Counted from the first letter of the stretch, positions 11,251 through 24,636 are shown. The stretch is 64,000 nt of DNA from Triticum aestivum (GCF_018294505.1 NC_057808.1:227909780-227973779); one strand, 5' to 3'. Numbers and translations: made by a program. The notes: generated from the sequence alone by a model not told the origin.

Positions 11251-12501
11251 GGGAAGCAACAACGCGAGCTATTGATCTACAACATAATTTGCAAAATACT
11301 ATCAGGACTAAGTTCATGATAAATTTAAGTTCAATTAATCATATTACTTAAGAACTCCCACTTAGATAGACATCCCACTAATCCTCTAAGTGATCACGTG
11401 ATCCATATCAACTAAACCATGTCCGATCATCACGTGAGATGGAGTAGTTTCAACGGTGAACATCACTATGTTGATCATATGTACTATATGATTCACGCTC
11501 GACCTTTCGGTCTCAGTGTTCCGAGGCCATATCTGTTATATGCTAGGCTCGTCAAGTTTAACCTGAGTATTCCGCGTGTGCAACTGTTTTGCACCCGTTG
11601 TATTTGAACGTAGAGCCTATCACACCCGATCATCACGTGGTGTCTCAGCACGAAGAACTTTCGCAACGGTGCATACTCAGGGAGAACACTTATACTTTGA
11701 TAATTTAGTGTGGGATCATCTTATAATGCTACCGTCAATCAAAGCAAGATAAGATGCATAAAAGATAAACATCACATGCAATCAATATAAGTGATATGAT
11801 ATGACTGTCATCATCTTGTGCTTGTGATCTCCATCTCCGAAGCACCGTCATGATCACCATCGTCACCGGCGCGACACCTTGATCTCCATCGTAGCATCGT
11901 TGTTGTCTCGCCAATCTTATGCTTCTACGACTATCGCTACCGCTTAGTGATAAAGTAAAGCATTACAGGGCGATTGCATTGCATACAATAAAGCGACAAC
12001 CATATGGCTCCTGCCAGTTGCCGATAACTCGGTTACAAAACATGATCATCTCATACAATAAAATTTAGCATCATGTCTTGACCATATCACATCACAACAT
12101 GCCCTGCAAAAACAAGTTAGACATCCTCTACTATGTTGTTGCAAGTTTTACGTGGCTGCTACGGGCTTAGCAAGAACCGTTCTCACCTACGCATCAAAAC
12201 CACAACGATAGTTTGTCATGTTGGTGTTGTTTTAACCTTCGCAAGGACCGGGCATAGCCACACTCGGTTCAACTAAAGTTGGAGAAACTGACACTTGCCA
12301 GCCACCTCTGTGCAAAGCATGTCGGAAGAACCAGTCTTGCGTAAGCGTACGCGTAATGTCGGTCCGGGCCGCTTCATCCAACAATACCCCCAAACCAAAG
12401 TATGACATGCTGGTAAGCAGTATGACTTGTATCGCCCACAACTCACTTGTGTTCTACTCGTGCATATAACATCAACGCATAAAACTTGGCTCGGATGCCA
12501 C
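11251..12501 (-). other. Element B 5' leader with degenerate PBS
   Basis: Untranslated leader with no credible ORF. At 12488-12500 the minus strand reads TGGCATCCGAGCC, two changes from the canonical TGGTATCAGAGCC PBS, adjoining the 5' LTR. Confidence 0.75.
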
Positions 12502-14220
12502 TGTTGGCGAACGTAGTATTTTCAAAAAAAAATCTACGCACACGCAAGATCATGCTGATGCATAGCAATGAGAGGGGAAACTGTTGTCCACGTACCCTCG
12601 TAGATCGAAATCGGAAGTGTTAGCACAACGCGGTTGATGTAGTCGTACGTCTTCACGATCCGACTGATCCAAGTACCGAACGTACGGCACCTCCGAGTTC
12701 AGCACACGTTCAGCCCGATGACGTCCCTCAAACTCCGATCCAGCCGAGTGTTGAGGGAGAGTTTCGTCAGCACGACGACATGGTGACAGTGATGATGTTC
12801 TACCGACGCAGGGCTTCGCCTAAGCACCGCTACAGTATTATCGAGATGGACTATGGTGGAGGGGGGCACCGCACACGGCTAAAAGATCAAACGATCAATT
12901 GTTGTGTCTATGGGGTGCCCCCCTGCCCTCGTATATAAAGGAGCAAGGGGGAGGCGGCCGGCCAAGGAGGAGGGCGCGCCAAGGGGGACCGGGAGTAGGA
13001 CTCCTCCTTTCCTTGTTGGAGTAGGAGAGAAGGAAAGAGGGGGAGAGGGAGAAGGAAAAGGGGGCTGCACCCCTTGTCCAATTCGGACCAGAGGGGGGGG
13101 GGGTGCGCGCCTCCTTCCTTTTGGCCTCTCTCCTCTATTCCCGTATGGCCCAATAAGGCCCAATACTTCTCCCCGGCGAATTCCCGTAACTCTCCGGTAC
13201 TCCGATAAATACCCGAATCACTCGGAACCTTTCCGAAGTCCGAATATAGTCGTCCAATATATCGATCTTTACGTCTCGGCCATTTCGAGACTCCTCGTCA
13301 TGTCCCCGATCTCATCCGGGACTCCGAACTACCTTCGGTACATTCAAACACAAAAACTCATAATATAACCGTCATCAAACTTTAAGCGTGCGGACCCTAC
13401 GGGTTCGAGAACTATGTAGACATGATCGAGACATGTCTCCGGTGAATAACCAATAGCGGAACCTGGATGCTCATATTGGCTCCCACATATTCTACGAAGA
13501 TCTTTATAGGTCAGACCGCATAACAACATACGTTGTTCCCTTTGTCATCGGTATGTTACTTGCCCAAGATTCGATCGTCGGTATCTCAATACCTAGTTCA
13601 ATCTCGTTATCGGCAAGTCTCTTTACTCGTTCCGTAATACATCATCCCGCAACTAGCTCATTAGTTGCAATGCTTGCAAGGCTTATAGTGATGTGCATTA
13701 CCGAGTGGGCCCAGAGATACCTCTCCGACAATCGGAGTGACAAATCTTAATCTCGAAATACGCCAACCCAACAAGTACCTTCGGAGACACCTATAGAGCA
13801 CCTTTATAATCACCCAGTTACGTTGTGACGTTTGGTAGCACACAAAGTGTTCCTCCGGTAAACGGGAGTTGCATAATCTTATAGTCATAGGAACATGTAT
13901 AAGTCATGAAGAAAGCAATAGCAAAAAATAAACGATCAAGTGCTAAGCTAATGGAATGGGTCAAGTCAATCACATAATTCTCCTAATGATGTGATCCCGT
14001 TAATCAAATGACAACTCATGTCTATGGCTAGGAAACATAACCATCTTTGAGCAACGAGCTAGTCAAGTAGAGGCATACTAGTGACACTCTGTTTGTCTAT
14101 GTATTCACACATGTATCATGTTTCCGGTTAATACAATTCTAGCATGAATAATAAACATTTATCATGATATAAGGAAATAAATAATAACTTTATTATTGCC
14201 TCTAGGGCATATTTCCTTCA
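12502..14220 (-). repeat. Element B, 5' LTR
   Basis: 1719 bp, pairs with 5677-7405. Compared with that LTR it lacks one arm of the 13-bp hairpin (sequence around 12980-12995) and has several percent substitutions. TATATA is at about 12933. Confidence 0.9.
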
Positions 14221-14225
14221 CTAGG

Positions 14226-14574
14226 GTATGAATTCGATCTTTTGTGCTAATTTCTTACTCCGATTCTTAGCACAACGCAATGCCATGTTCTTTACCACGT
14301 ATGAAATCAATCAATCCAGAGAAAACTTCCTTTAGGTTAGGTTTGATTCGAAAAGTTAGTGTTAGGTTTCTGCCGAACTCATCTCGGACTGACCGAGTTG
14401 TGGAAATCGGTCTCACCGATTTGGCTTAGGCCATTGCACTTGCACTTTTCGGTCTGACCGAAAGCTGCAAATCGGTCCGACCGAATTCAACTCTCTGTGA
14501 AACCCTAGCAATCTCGGAGCCACCGAACTGTGACACGGTCTAATCGAGTTCACTAGTTTAGACTCCAAAAGTTG
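14226..14574 (+). other. Element A internal segment between B and the solo LTR (candidate intron)
   Basis: No coding frame. Six more TCGGT-N3-ACCGA-type motifs occur at about 14384, 14407, 14448, 14471, 14512 and 14536. If the splice signals at 5675/14226 and 17449 are used, this would be intron sequence. AGTTG at 14570-14574 is the left TSD of the solo LTR. Confidence 0.5.
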
Positions 14575-17299
14575 TGTAGCGACCCGACCTCAGACGGTCA
14601 AGTCTCTGTGCTTAAGTATCATCCCTGGATTGGTATTGCTGACACACACAGTACTCGAGGATTTATAACAGAGTTCAATCACACACTTATTATGTCGAAT
14701 GTCTCAAAAGAGAACTTAGTACAATAATATGGCTGAAGGCCATCTAAATAAGATAACAACGGAAGCTTCGAAGGTAGAAGAGTCCATCCAACTCCACGGC
14801 AAAAATGAGTGCATGACAACGACCTAGCGCACCTTACTCTTCGTCTGAAAACTCTGCAACATAATACGTTACAGCCTGTGTAGGTTAGCACATGGAATAT
14901 GCTGGTAAGATAACACTATAGAGCAATGAACAAGTAACAACTATCACTACATGCATATTTGGCTGGCGGAGGCTCTATGGTTATCATTTGCATAAAGCTA
15001 TTTTTTCCCTAGAACAAAGGAATATGTTTTATTTAACTACAAAGTTTGTTGAAAACATTGAGAAGGTAACCCCAACTCAATCCAAATTAAAAGTTAACAA
15101 CCCAACAAATTAATTAAGTAGAGTGATGAGATCAACATAATAATTCAAGTACCAGATACTCAAGATGTCCATAACTGGGGACATGGCTAATCATGATTAG
15201 TTTGTACACTCTGCAGAGGTTTGCACACTTTTCCCCACAAGACTCGATCTCCTCCGTTGTATTTCTCGCACTACATGGTGTTTGAGAAACGGATGACCAA
15301 GACACAGTCTTTCCGAAGAGGTCCCCTTAACCGGTAGATAGGCCGATACACCTACAATCCCCTACATCTGCTAGCCCATCATGGAAAGGATTCCCACAAC
15401 TTACTCAACTATGCCAGAGCCGATAATGGCTTGTGGCTGCACACGGAAGTTTCTAGCATGAACAATCTTATGATCCCTTTGAGCCTGGGTGGCGAACCAT
15501 AGGAAAATCACACGGATACCCCGGGATCTCCTTGGACAACACTGGATTCCCCAGGTGCCCACAAACCAATCCACCCAGATGTGTATTAAAGTAGCCACCT
15601 TAAGTTAAACCAAACCACGTCTACGAGCATAGCATAGCAGTATAAGCACAACGTAGTAAATACCCAAGGTTTAATATAGGACAATAGGTACTACCTCATC
15701 AACTACTTCCCAATAGCACATGTTAATCAAATCCTACTCATGCAATGTTTGAGGGTTGAAATTAATGCATAAAAACTGGGTAATAAAGGGATATGATCAA
15801 AGTGTTACTTGCCTTGCTGACAATCGAAAAACCCTAGTGATTCATAGTAGCAAGCCCCGCACTCCGGAAACTCTATCGTGAACAAACAATAGCATACATA
15901 AGCACTCAAGCATAATATGCAAAGGTAAAACTCAAATGAAAAGATCCAAACTGAAAGCACAAGTGAAGAGCTTCGATTTGAAAAAAGAATCAATTGAATC
16001 GAAGCTACGAAACTCAAACTACGATCAAAAGAAGTTCGAATTCAAATCTGCTTGAAACCAAATTTGAAATTGTCAAAAATCATGTTCAAGTTGATTATCT
16101 GAACAGAGGGGATCGAGATGAAGATTTTGGCGTTGGTTTCACTGGATTTGGACAAACGACTAAAAAGTAATGAGGGTTTGAAGATTAGGGACTAATCTAT
16201 AAGAAAAGTATTCGTGGATAGGTCCCTGGCCAAAAAAATTTAAAAAGAAAAATCTATCGGACGAACGTCCGCTAACAGAGACTAATGAACGAAAACTGTT
16301 CGTTAAAACGATCTAACCAGTGAACGTTTACTAAATAAACAAAACAAAACAAAAACGATCTAATACTAAACCGATCTAAAAAATAAACCGGAAAAACCGA
16401 ACGGTTTTTATACCGTTTAACCGGAGAAAACCGGCGACGGGATCCGGCGGTTGGCGGCGAGATCCGGCGGCTCCGGCGGCGAGGCGACGGCGAGCCGAGG
16501 CAGTGGTGCGGGGAGGTGGCGGCGCGCGCGCGGGCGGCGGAAGCAGCTAGCGGCAGCGGCGGCGGCGGCTCGGCTCGGCTGCGGGCTGCGGCGGCGGTGC
16601 GGCGCGATGAGGGGAGGCGGGAGGGCGGCGGCTTATAAAGGGGGCCCCCTAGGGGTCCTCGGCTTGCGCGAGGGGGCGGGGAGGCCGACCCGGACTTCTC
16701 CTCGCCGGAGTCCAGCATCCGCACGGGAGGGAGAGGCGGCGGCGCGCGGTTGGGCCGGCTGGGCTTTGGCTCCGTTCGGTCCTGAGTTTTTTTAATAAAT
16801 AATTTTGCCGCAGAAGAAAATCCTAATAAATTCTAAAAAAATTCTTAAAAAATACCAGAAAAATTTTCACCGTGCAAACCTAATATTTAGGACAAGATGA
16901 ACATTTTTCTGAACTAAAATGCAATTTTCAAAAATGCAAGTTTTCTCTAATTCAAATAAAATAGCAAATAAAATACAAATAATATAATAATTTGATTTTA
17001 AAATTTCTCCTCCAATATTTCTCTTCTGTTGAAGAAGTCATATTATCTTCTCTCATTTATTTTTATTATTTGAAATAATTGGAGAGAAACTGTTAAAATC
17101 AAATTGATCCTCTTTTCAAATTTGAAATAAATTCAAATATGAAAATTTAGTGAAACCTCCAACTCTCTCCTTGGGTCCTTGAGTTGCTTAAGGTCTCTAG
17201 GATCAAATTTTCCAAATAAAATTCAATTAAAATGCAAAGAGCATGAATGCATATGATGACCTAATGATTAACATCCAAATTGAAAATTGGGATGTTACA
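14575..17299. mobile_element. Solo LTR, 2.7 kb, gypsy-like
   Basis: Starts TGTAGCGACCCGACC, ends GGGATGTTACA, and is flanked by AGTTG (14570-14574 / 17300-17304). No second LTR copy, PBS, PPT or polyprotein motif was found inside, so it looks like an LTR left by intra-element recombination. The centre (16440-16790) is very GC-rich with a TTATAA near 16631, readable on either strand, so orientation is not settled. The minus-strand start TGTAACATCCCAA resembles common grass gypsy LTRs. GC-rich open frames here (16272-16795) are not genes. Confidence 0.8.
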
Positions 17300-17447
17300 A
17301 GTTGCTTCGGTGTCACTGAGTTTAACAAATCGGTAGCTCTGAAATGCTTTCTGTGGAGAACTAAAACTAAGTTTTTGACTCATTTGTTTTGCAAAAACTC
17401 TGCACTTTGTGATGCTCATCCACTCTACCTCATCTATATCTATTGAC

Positions 17448-17475
17448 AGGGTCTGCTGTCAGTTTGCTTGCCAGA
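17448..17475 (+). promoter_or_regulatory. 3' splice site and leader of ORF3
   Basis: A pyrimidine-rich run followed by TATTGACAG, AG at 17448-17449, lies 26 bp before the ORF3 ATG at 17476. It fits an acceptor for an intron that starts near 5675 in the sequence without nested elements. Confidence 0.4.
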
Positions 17476-18914
17476 ATGTCTGACCAGAGTGATAGCCAGA
17501 ACAAATCAGAAGAGCAAGTGCACATGAGTGAGGGCACTAGTCCCTCAAGCAGCTATGATGAGGGCAGCAGGAGCACTCCAAGCAACCCGCCCAAGGCAAC
17601 CACCAGATCAAGGAAGAAGAGGACTTCAGACTCTGAGGATGAGGACTATGTGGCTGTTGAGGAAGAAGTGAGCTCCAAAAAGAAAGTGTTGAAGAAGGAA
17701 TATGGAGCTGCAGCTGCAACAAAGCCTGGCTTGAACAAGAAGGCACCAGCTAAGAGAGTTCCAATGTCTAAGGCGAGGGCCTCCACTCAGGAACCCTCCA
17801 AGTCAACTAGGGGAGAGGCTGCTGGTGAGGATAAGAAGAAGAAGGAAAGAAAGAGGGGAAGATGGTGCAAGAAGGTGGACCCCATGGCAGAATTTGAAAG
17901 GCATTCATCTGATGATGAAGAAGAAGAGAAAGAGGATGCACCAACACCCAAGTCCCAAAAGCTTATGGGGGATGCTATTAAGTCTGGGGCTGCTCCTTCA
18001 AAGCCCAAGACTGCCCCCAAAGCTGCTGCTCAAGCTCAAAAGACTTCTAAGCCCAAGAGAAGCACTAGGAACATTCCAGCTGAAGAGAAGAACAAGGCTC
18101 CAGTGCCTGAAGTTGAGGAAGAAGATGCTGAAGCCCAAGTGCTAAGAAAACTTAAGCCAAAGATTCCAGATCACAATGACAGTCATCCAATGGCAGAAGA
18201 TATGAGCATCAGGAAGGATGCAAGTCTGAGACTTTGGAGACAGTCTGATCCATATGCTATGAGGAGGAAGACTGTAGTGGAGTACAGGTTCCACACCACA
18301 GAACAACAAGATTTCTATGAGACCATTTTGCTTGACAAGAAGCCTATAGTCTGTGATATGAAGTGGGTTGATTGGGATTACATTGATGAGAATGAAGACT
18401 ATTTTCCAGGTGTACATGAGAGCTTCAGATCATGTGGTGTTGACAAGTTTGTGGGTCAGAAGCTGACAAAGTGGAATGATGAACTCATCATGCAATTCTA
18501 CTCCACTGCTCATTTTTATCCAGATGGTAGGATTGTATGGATGTCTGAGGGTACAAGGTACCAGTCAACTGTTGATGAGTGGGCCAAGTTGATAAATGCC
18601 CCTGAAGAGCATGAAGATGATTTGGATGTCTATGCCAAGAAGAAGAAAGACCACAACTCTATGGCAAATACGTACAAAGAGATCCCAGACAAAGCATTTG
18701 ATACACATAGATTGGGATCTGTACATTACTTGTTGTCTGGTCTAGCTACAATCAACACAATCTTGAGGCATACTTTGTTGCCCAAATCTAGAGATCACAA
18801 GATGATCACAGGACATTCAATCAACTTGCTGCAGATATTTGATGTTCCTCAGAAATTCAAGGTCATGAGTCTGATTGTTGAGACAATCAAGAGGACAGCT
18901 GCTGATCAGAAGAG
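17476..18914 (+). pseudogene. Element A ORF3, 5' part (charged nuclear-type N-terminus plus plant-transposon-protein-like domain)
   Basis: The first 479 codons of a 703-codon ORF, interrupted by element C. ATG 17476 is the first after the splice acceptor. Residues 1-235 are low-complexity, Lys/Glu/Ser/Pro-rich with clusters such as RSRKKR, KKKKERKRGR and SSDDEEEE, i.e. several candidate nuclear localisation signals and acidic patches. Residues ~250-470 form a globular region (RLWRQSDPYAMRR, ILLDKKPIVCDMKWVDWDY, MQFYSTAHFYPDGRIVW, RYQSTVDEWAKLI, THRLGSVHYLLSGL) resembling the 'putative plant transposon protein' family, by memory. It lies where env-like ORFs lie in Sireviruses, but no signal peptide or membrane segment is evident. 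Function unknown. The frame runs into C's LTR and then stops. Confidence 0.7.
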
Positions 18915-20624
18915 TGTTGGGGATCGTTGCAGAATTTTAAAATTTTCTACGCATCACCAAGATCCATCTATGGAGTTTACTAGCAACGAGAAGGAAGGAG
19001 TGCATCTACATACCCTTGTAGATCGCGAGCGGAAGCGTTCAAGTGAACGGGGTTGATGGAGTCGTACTCGTCGTGATCCAAATCACCGATGACCGAGCGC
19101 CGAACGGACGGCACCTCCGAGTTCAACACACGTACGGAGCAGTGATGTCTCCTCCTTCTTGATCCAGCAAGGGGGAAGGAGAGGTTGATGGAGATCCAGC
19201 AGCATGACGGCGTGGTGGTGGAAGTAGCGGGGATCCCGGCAGGGCTTCGCCAAGATCAAGCGGAAGAGAGAGGTGTCACGGGAGGGAGAGGGAGGCGCCA
19301 GGGGCTAGAGTTCAGCAGCCCTCCCCCCTTTATATAGGCCCCCAGGGGGGGCGCCGGCCCTGGGACCCCATCTATGGGGGGGCGCTGGCCAAGGGGGGGG
19401 GGAAACTCCCCCCCCCCCCCAAGTCAGGTAGGGCGCCCCCACCCCAGGGTTTCCAACCCAAGGCGCAGGGGGAGGCCCATGGGGGGTGCACCAGCCCACT
19501 AGGGGCTGGTCCCTCTCCCACTTCAGCCCATGGGGCCCTCCGGGATAGGTGGCCCCACCCGGTGGACCCCCGGGACCCTTCCGGTGGTCCCGGTACAATA
19601 CCGATAACCCCCAAAACTCTCCCGGTGGCCGAAACTGGACTTCCTATATATAATTCTTCACCTCCGGACCATTCCGGAACTCCTCGTGACGTCCGGGATC
19701 TCATCCGGGACTCCGAACAACTTTTGGGTTTCCGCATACTAATATCTCTACAACCCTAGCGTCACCGAACCTTAAGTGTGTAGACCCTACGGGTTCGGGA
19801 GACATGCAGACATGACCGAGACGCCTCTCCGGTCAATAACCAACAGCGGGATCTGGATACCCATGTTGGCTCCCACATGTTCCACGATGATCTCATCGGA
19901 TGAACCACGATGTCGAGGATTCAATCAATCCCGTATACAATTCCCTTTGTCAATCGGTACGTTACTTGCCCGAGATTCGATCGTCGGTATCCCAATACCT
20001 TGTTCAATCTCGTTACCGACAAGTCACTTTACTCGTACTATAATGCATGATCCCGTGGCTAACTCCTTAGTCACATTGAGCTCATTATGATGATGCATTA
20101 CCGAGTGGGCCCAGAGATACCTCTCCGTCATACGAAGTGACAAATCCCAGTCTCGATCCGTGCCAACTCAACAGACACTTTCGGAGATACCCGTAGTGCA
20201 CCTTTATAGTCACCCAGTTACGTTGTGACGTTTGGTACACCCAAAGCACTCCTACGGTATCCGGGAGTTGCACGATCTCATGGTCTAAGGAAATGATACT
20301 TGACATTGGAAAAGCTCTAGCAAACGAACTACACGATCTTTTGTGCTATGCTTAGGATTGGGTCTTGTCCATCACATCATTCTCCTAATGATGTGATCCC
20401 GTTATCAATGACATCCAATGTCCATAGTCAGGAAACCATGACTATCTGTTGATCAACGAGCTAGTCAACTAGAGGCTTACTAGGGACAAGTTGTGGTCTA
20501 TGTATTCACACATGTATTACGATTTCCGGATAACACAATTATAGCATGAACAATAGACAATTATCATGAACAAGGAAATATAATAATAACCATTTATTAT
20601 TGCCTCTAGGGCATATTTCCAACA
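18915..20624 (-). repeat. Element C, 3' LTR
   Basis: 1710 bp, TGTTGGAAATATGCCC (minus, at 20624) to GATCCCCAACA. TATATA lies at about 19331-19337. Immediately upstream on the minus strand are long G and C runs (19394-19420) able to pair. GC-rich open frames here are LTR noise. Confidence 0.93.
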
Positions 20625-20656
20625 GTCTCCCACTTGCACTAGAGTCAATAATCTAG

Positions 20657-23600
20657 TTACATTATGATGAATCGAACACCCATAGAGTTCTGGTGTTGAT
20701 CATGTTTTGCTCTAGGGAGAGGTTTAGTCAACGGATCTGCTACATTCAGGTCTGTATGGACTTTACAAATATCTATGTCTCCATTTTGAACACTTTCACG
20801 AATGGAGTTGAAGCGACGCTTGATATGCCTAGTCTTCCTGTGAAACCTGGGCTCCTTGGCAAGGGCAATAGCTCTAGTGTTGTCGCAGAAGAGAGTCATC
20901 GGGCCCGACGCATTGGGAATCACCCCTAGGTCGGTAATGAACTCCTTCATCCAGATTGCTTCTTGCGCTGCCTCTGAGGCTGCCATGTACTCCGCTTCAC
21001 ATGTAGATCCCGCCATGACGCTTTGCTTGCAACTGCACCAGCTTACTGCCCCTCCATTCAAAATATACACGTATCCGGTTTGTGACTTCGAGTCATCCAG
21101 ATCTGTGTCGAAGCTAGCGTTGACGTAACCCTTTACGACGAGCTCTTCGTCACCTCCATATACGAGAAACATATCCTTAGTCCTTTTCAGGTACTTCAGG
21201 ATATTCTTGACCGCTGTCTAGTGTTCCATGCCGGGATTACTTTGGTACCTTCCTACCAAACTTACGGCAAGGTTTACATCAGGTCTGGTACACAGCATGG
21301 AATACATAATAGACCCTATGGCCGAGGCATAGGGGATGACACTCATCTTTTCTCTATCTTCGGCCGTGGTCGGGCATTGAGCTGTGCTCAATTGCACACC
21401 TTGCAATACAGGCAAGAACCCCTTCTTGGACTGATCCATATTGAACTTCTTCAATATCTTGTCAAGGTACGTACTCTGTGAAAGACCAATGAGGCGTCTT
21501 GATCTATCCCTATAGATCTTGATGCCTAATATATAAGCAGCTTCTCCAAGGTCCTTCATTGAAAAACACTTATTCAAATAGGCCTTTATACTTTCCAAGA
21601 ATTCTATATCATTTCCCATCAATAGTATGTTATCCACATATAATAAGAGAAATGCTACAGAGCTCCCACTCACTTTCTTGTAAACACAGGCTTCTCCATA
21701 AGTCTGTGTAAACCCAAACGCTTTGATCATCTCATCAAATCGAATGTTCCAACTCCGAGATGCTTGCACCAGCCCATAGATGGAGCGCTGGAGCTTGCAT
21801 ACCTTGTTAGCATTCTTAGGATCGACAAAACCTTTTGGCTGCATCATATACAATTCTTCCTTAAGAAAGCCGTTAAGGAATGCCATTTTGACGTCCATTT
21901 GCCATATCTCATAATCATAGAATGCGGCAATTGCTAACATGATTCGGACGGACTTCAGCTTCGCTACGGGTGAGAACGTCTCATCGTAGTCAACCCCTTG
22001 AACTTGTCGATAACCCTTAGCGACAAGTCGAGCCTTATAGATGGTCACGTTACCATCCGCGTCTGTCTTCTTCTTAAAGATCCATTTATTTTCTATGGCT
22101 CGCCGATCATCGGGCAAGTCAGTCAAAGTCCATACTGCGTTTTCATACATGGATCCTATCTCGGATTTCATGGCTTCTAGCCATTTGTCGAAATCTGGGC
22201 CCGCCATCGCTTCTTCATAGTTCGAAGGTTCACCGTTGTCTAACAACATGATTTCCAGGACAGGGTTGCCGTACCACTCTGGTGTGGAACATGTCCTTGT
22301 GGACCTATGAATTTCAGCAGTAACTTGATCCGAAGCTTCATGATCATCATCATTAACTTCCTCCCCAGTCGGTGTAGGCACCACAGGAACATCTTCCCGC
22401 GCTGTGCTACTTTCCGGTTCGGAAGGGGTGACTATCACCTCATCAAGTTCCACTTTCCTCCCACTTAATTCTTTCAAGAGAAACTCTTTCTCCAGAAAGG
22501 ACCCGTTCTTGGCAACAAAGATCTTGCCTTCGGATCTGAGGTAGAAGGTATACCCAATGGTTTCCTTAGGGTATCCTATGAAGACGCATTTTTCCGACTT
22601 GGGTTCGAGCTTTTCAGGTTGAAGTTTCTTGACATAAGCATCGCATCCCCAAACTTTTAGAAACGACAGCTTAGGTTTCTTCCCAAACCATAATTCATAC
22701 GGTGTCGTCTCAACGGATTTCGACGGAGCCCTATTTAAAGTGAATGCGGCAGTCTCTAAAGCATAGCCCCAAAATGAGAGCGGTAGATCGGTAAGAGACA
22801 TCATAGATCGCACCATATCCAATAGAGTGCGATTACGACGTTCGGACACACCATTTCGCTGAGGTGTTCCAAGCGGCGTGAGTTGTGAAACGATTCCACA
22901 TTTCCTTAGTGTGTGCCAAATTCGTGACTTAAATATTCCCCTCCACAATCTGATCGCAGGAACTTTATTTTCCTGTCACGTTGATTCTCAACCTCACTCT
23001 GAAATTCCTTGAACTTTTCAAAGGTTTCAGACTTGTGTTTCATTAGGTAGACATACCCATATCTACTTAAATCATCAATGAGAGTGAGAACATATTGATA
23101 GCCATCGCGAGCCTCAACACTCATTGGACCGCACACATCAGTATGTATGATTTCCAATAAGTTGGTTGCTCGCTCCATTGTTCCGGAGAACGGAGTCTTG
23201 GTCATCTTACCCATGAGGCATGGTTCGCACGTGTCAAATGATTCGTAATCAAGAGACTCCAAAAGTCCATCTGCATGGAGCTTCTTCATGCGTTTGATAC
23301 CAATGTGACCAAGGCGGCAGTGCCACAAGTATGTGGGACTATCGTTATCAAGTTTACATCTTTTGGTATTCACACTATGAATATGTGTAACATCACGTTC
23401 GAGATTCATCAAGAATAAACCATTGACCAGCGGGGCATGACCATAAAACATATCTCTCATATAAATAGAACAACCATTATTCTCGGATTTAAATGAGTAG
23501 CCATCTCGAATTAAACGAGATCCAGATACAATGTTCATGCTCAAAGCTGGCACTAAATAACAATTATTGAGGTCTAAAACTAATCCCGTAGGTAAATGCA

Positions 23601-24636
23601 GAGGTAGCGTGCCGACGGCGATCACATCGACCTTGGAACCATTCCCGACGCGCATCGTCACCTCGTCCTTCGCCAGTCTCCGCTTATTCTGCAGCTCCTG
23701 TTTTGAGTTACAAATATGAGCAACCACACCGGTATCAAATACCCAGGAGCTACTACGAGTACTGGTAAGGTACACATCAATTACATGTATATCACATATA
23801 CCTTTGGTGTTGCCGGCCTTCTTGTCCGCTAAGTATTTGGGGCAGTTCCGCTTCCAGTGACCACTTCCCTTGCAATAAAAGCACTCAGTCTTAGGCTTGG
23901 GTCCATTCTTTGACTTCTTCCCGGCAACTGGCTTACCGGGCGCGGCAACTCCCTTGCCGTCCTTCTTGAAGTTCTTCTTACCCTTGCCTTTCTTGAACTT
24001 AGTGGTTTTATTCACCATCAACACTTGATGTTCCTTTTTGATCTCCACCTCCGCTGATTTCAGCATTGAATATACCTCAGGAATGGTCTTTTCCATCCCC
24101 TGCATATTGAAGTTCATCACAAAGCTCTTGTAGCTTGGTGGAAGCGACTGAAGGATTCTGTCAATGACCGCGTCATCCGGGAGATTCACTCCCAGCTGAG
24201 ACAAGCGGTTGTGTAACCCAGACATTCTGAGTATGTGCTCACTGACAGAACTATTTTCCTCCATTTTACAACTGATGAACTTGTCGGAGACTTCATATCT
24301 CTCGACCCGGGCATGAGCTTGGAAAACCATTTTCAGCTCTTCGAACATCTCATATGCTCCATCTTTCTCAAAACGCTTTTGGAGCCCCGGTTCTAAGCTG
24401 TAATGCATGCCGCACTGAACGAGGGAGTAATCATCAGCACGTGATTGCCAAGCGTTCATAACGTCTTGGTTCTCTGGGATGGGTGCTTCACCTAGCGGTG
24501 CTTCTAGGACATAATCTTTCTTGGCAGCTATGAGGATGATCCTCAGGTTCCGGACCCAGTCCGTATAGTTGTTGCCATCATCTTTCAGCTTGGTTTTCTC
24601 TAGGAACGCGTTGAAGTTAAGGACAACGTGGGCCAT
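20657..24636 (-). pseudogene. gag-pol: Element C gag-pol polyprotein (frameshift, nonsense, RT active-site change)
   Basis: ATG at 24636 begins MAHVVLNFNAFLEK. The order is gag; zinc knuckle CX2CX4HX4C (CFYCKGSGHWKRNC); aspartic protease with VFDTG; GAG-pre-integrase LWHCRLGHIG; integrase HTDVCGPM and RSDCGGEY; reverse transcriptase; and RNase H through ADPLTKPL, ending naturally at 20657. Breaks: (1) one base missing near 22908 (CACTTAAG in D, CACTAAG here) shifts frame inside integrase; (2) TGG to TAG at 21218-21220; (3) the reverse transcriptase motif YVDD is YVDN at ~21640. Further unusual changes are RSDR to RSDC and CDNTG to CDNTR. The protein is otherwise nearly the same as D's, so the breaks are recent. 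No functional product is expected. Confidence 0.92.

Larger units (their letters stand above)
5677..14220 (-). mobile_element. Element B: decayed BARE1/Angela-type Ty1/copia retrotransposon
   Basis: Bounded by TSD CTAGG (5672-5676 / 14221-14225). Transcribed leftward: 5' LTR 12502-14220, leader and degenerate PBS, polyprotein remains 11250-7626, PPT at 7406-7420, 3' LTR 5677-7405. The LTRs visibly differ by several percent and the coding region is full of stops and frameshifts. B is thus older than the other two copia elements and cannot encode working proteins. Confidence 0.9.

Noticed and set aside
16272..16795. GC-rich frames of 114-150 codons inside the solo LTR
   Set aside because: Ala/Gly/Arg-rich low complexity on both strands, no domain, inside an element with clear ends.
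17476..18914. ORF3 considered as a cellular wheat gene hit by a transposon
   Set aside because: It lies between the PBS and PPT of element A, and its end is just before the element's polypurine tracts, so it belongs to the element.
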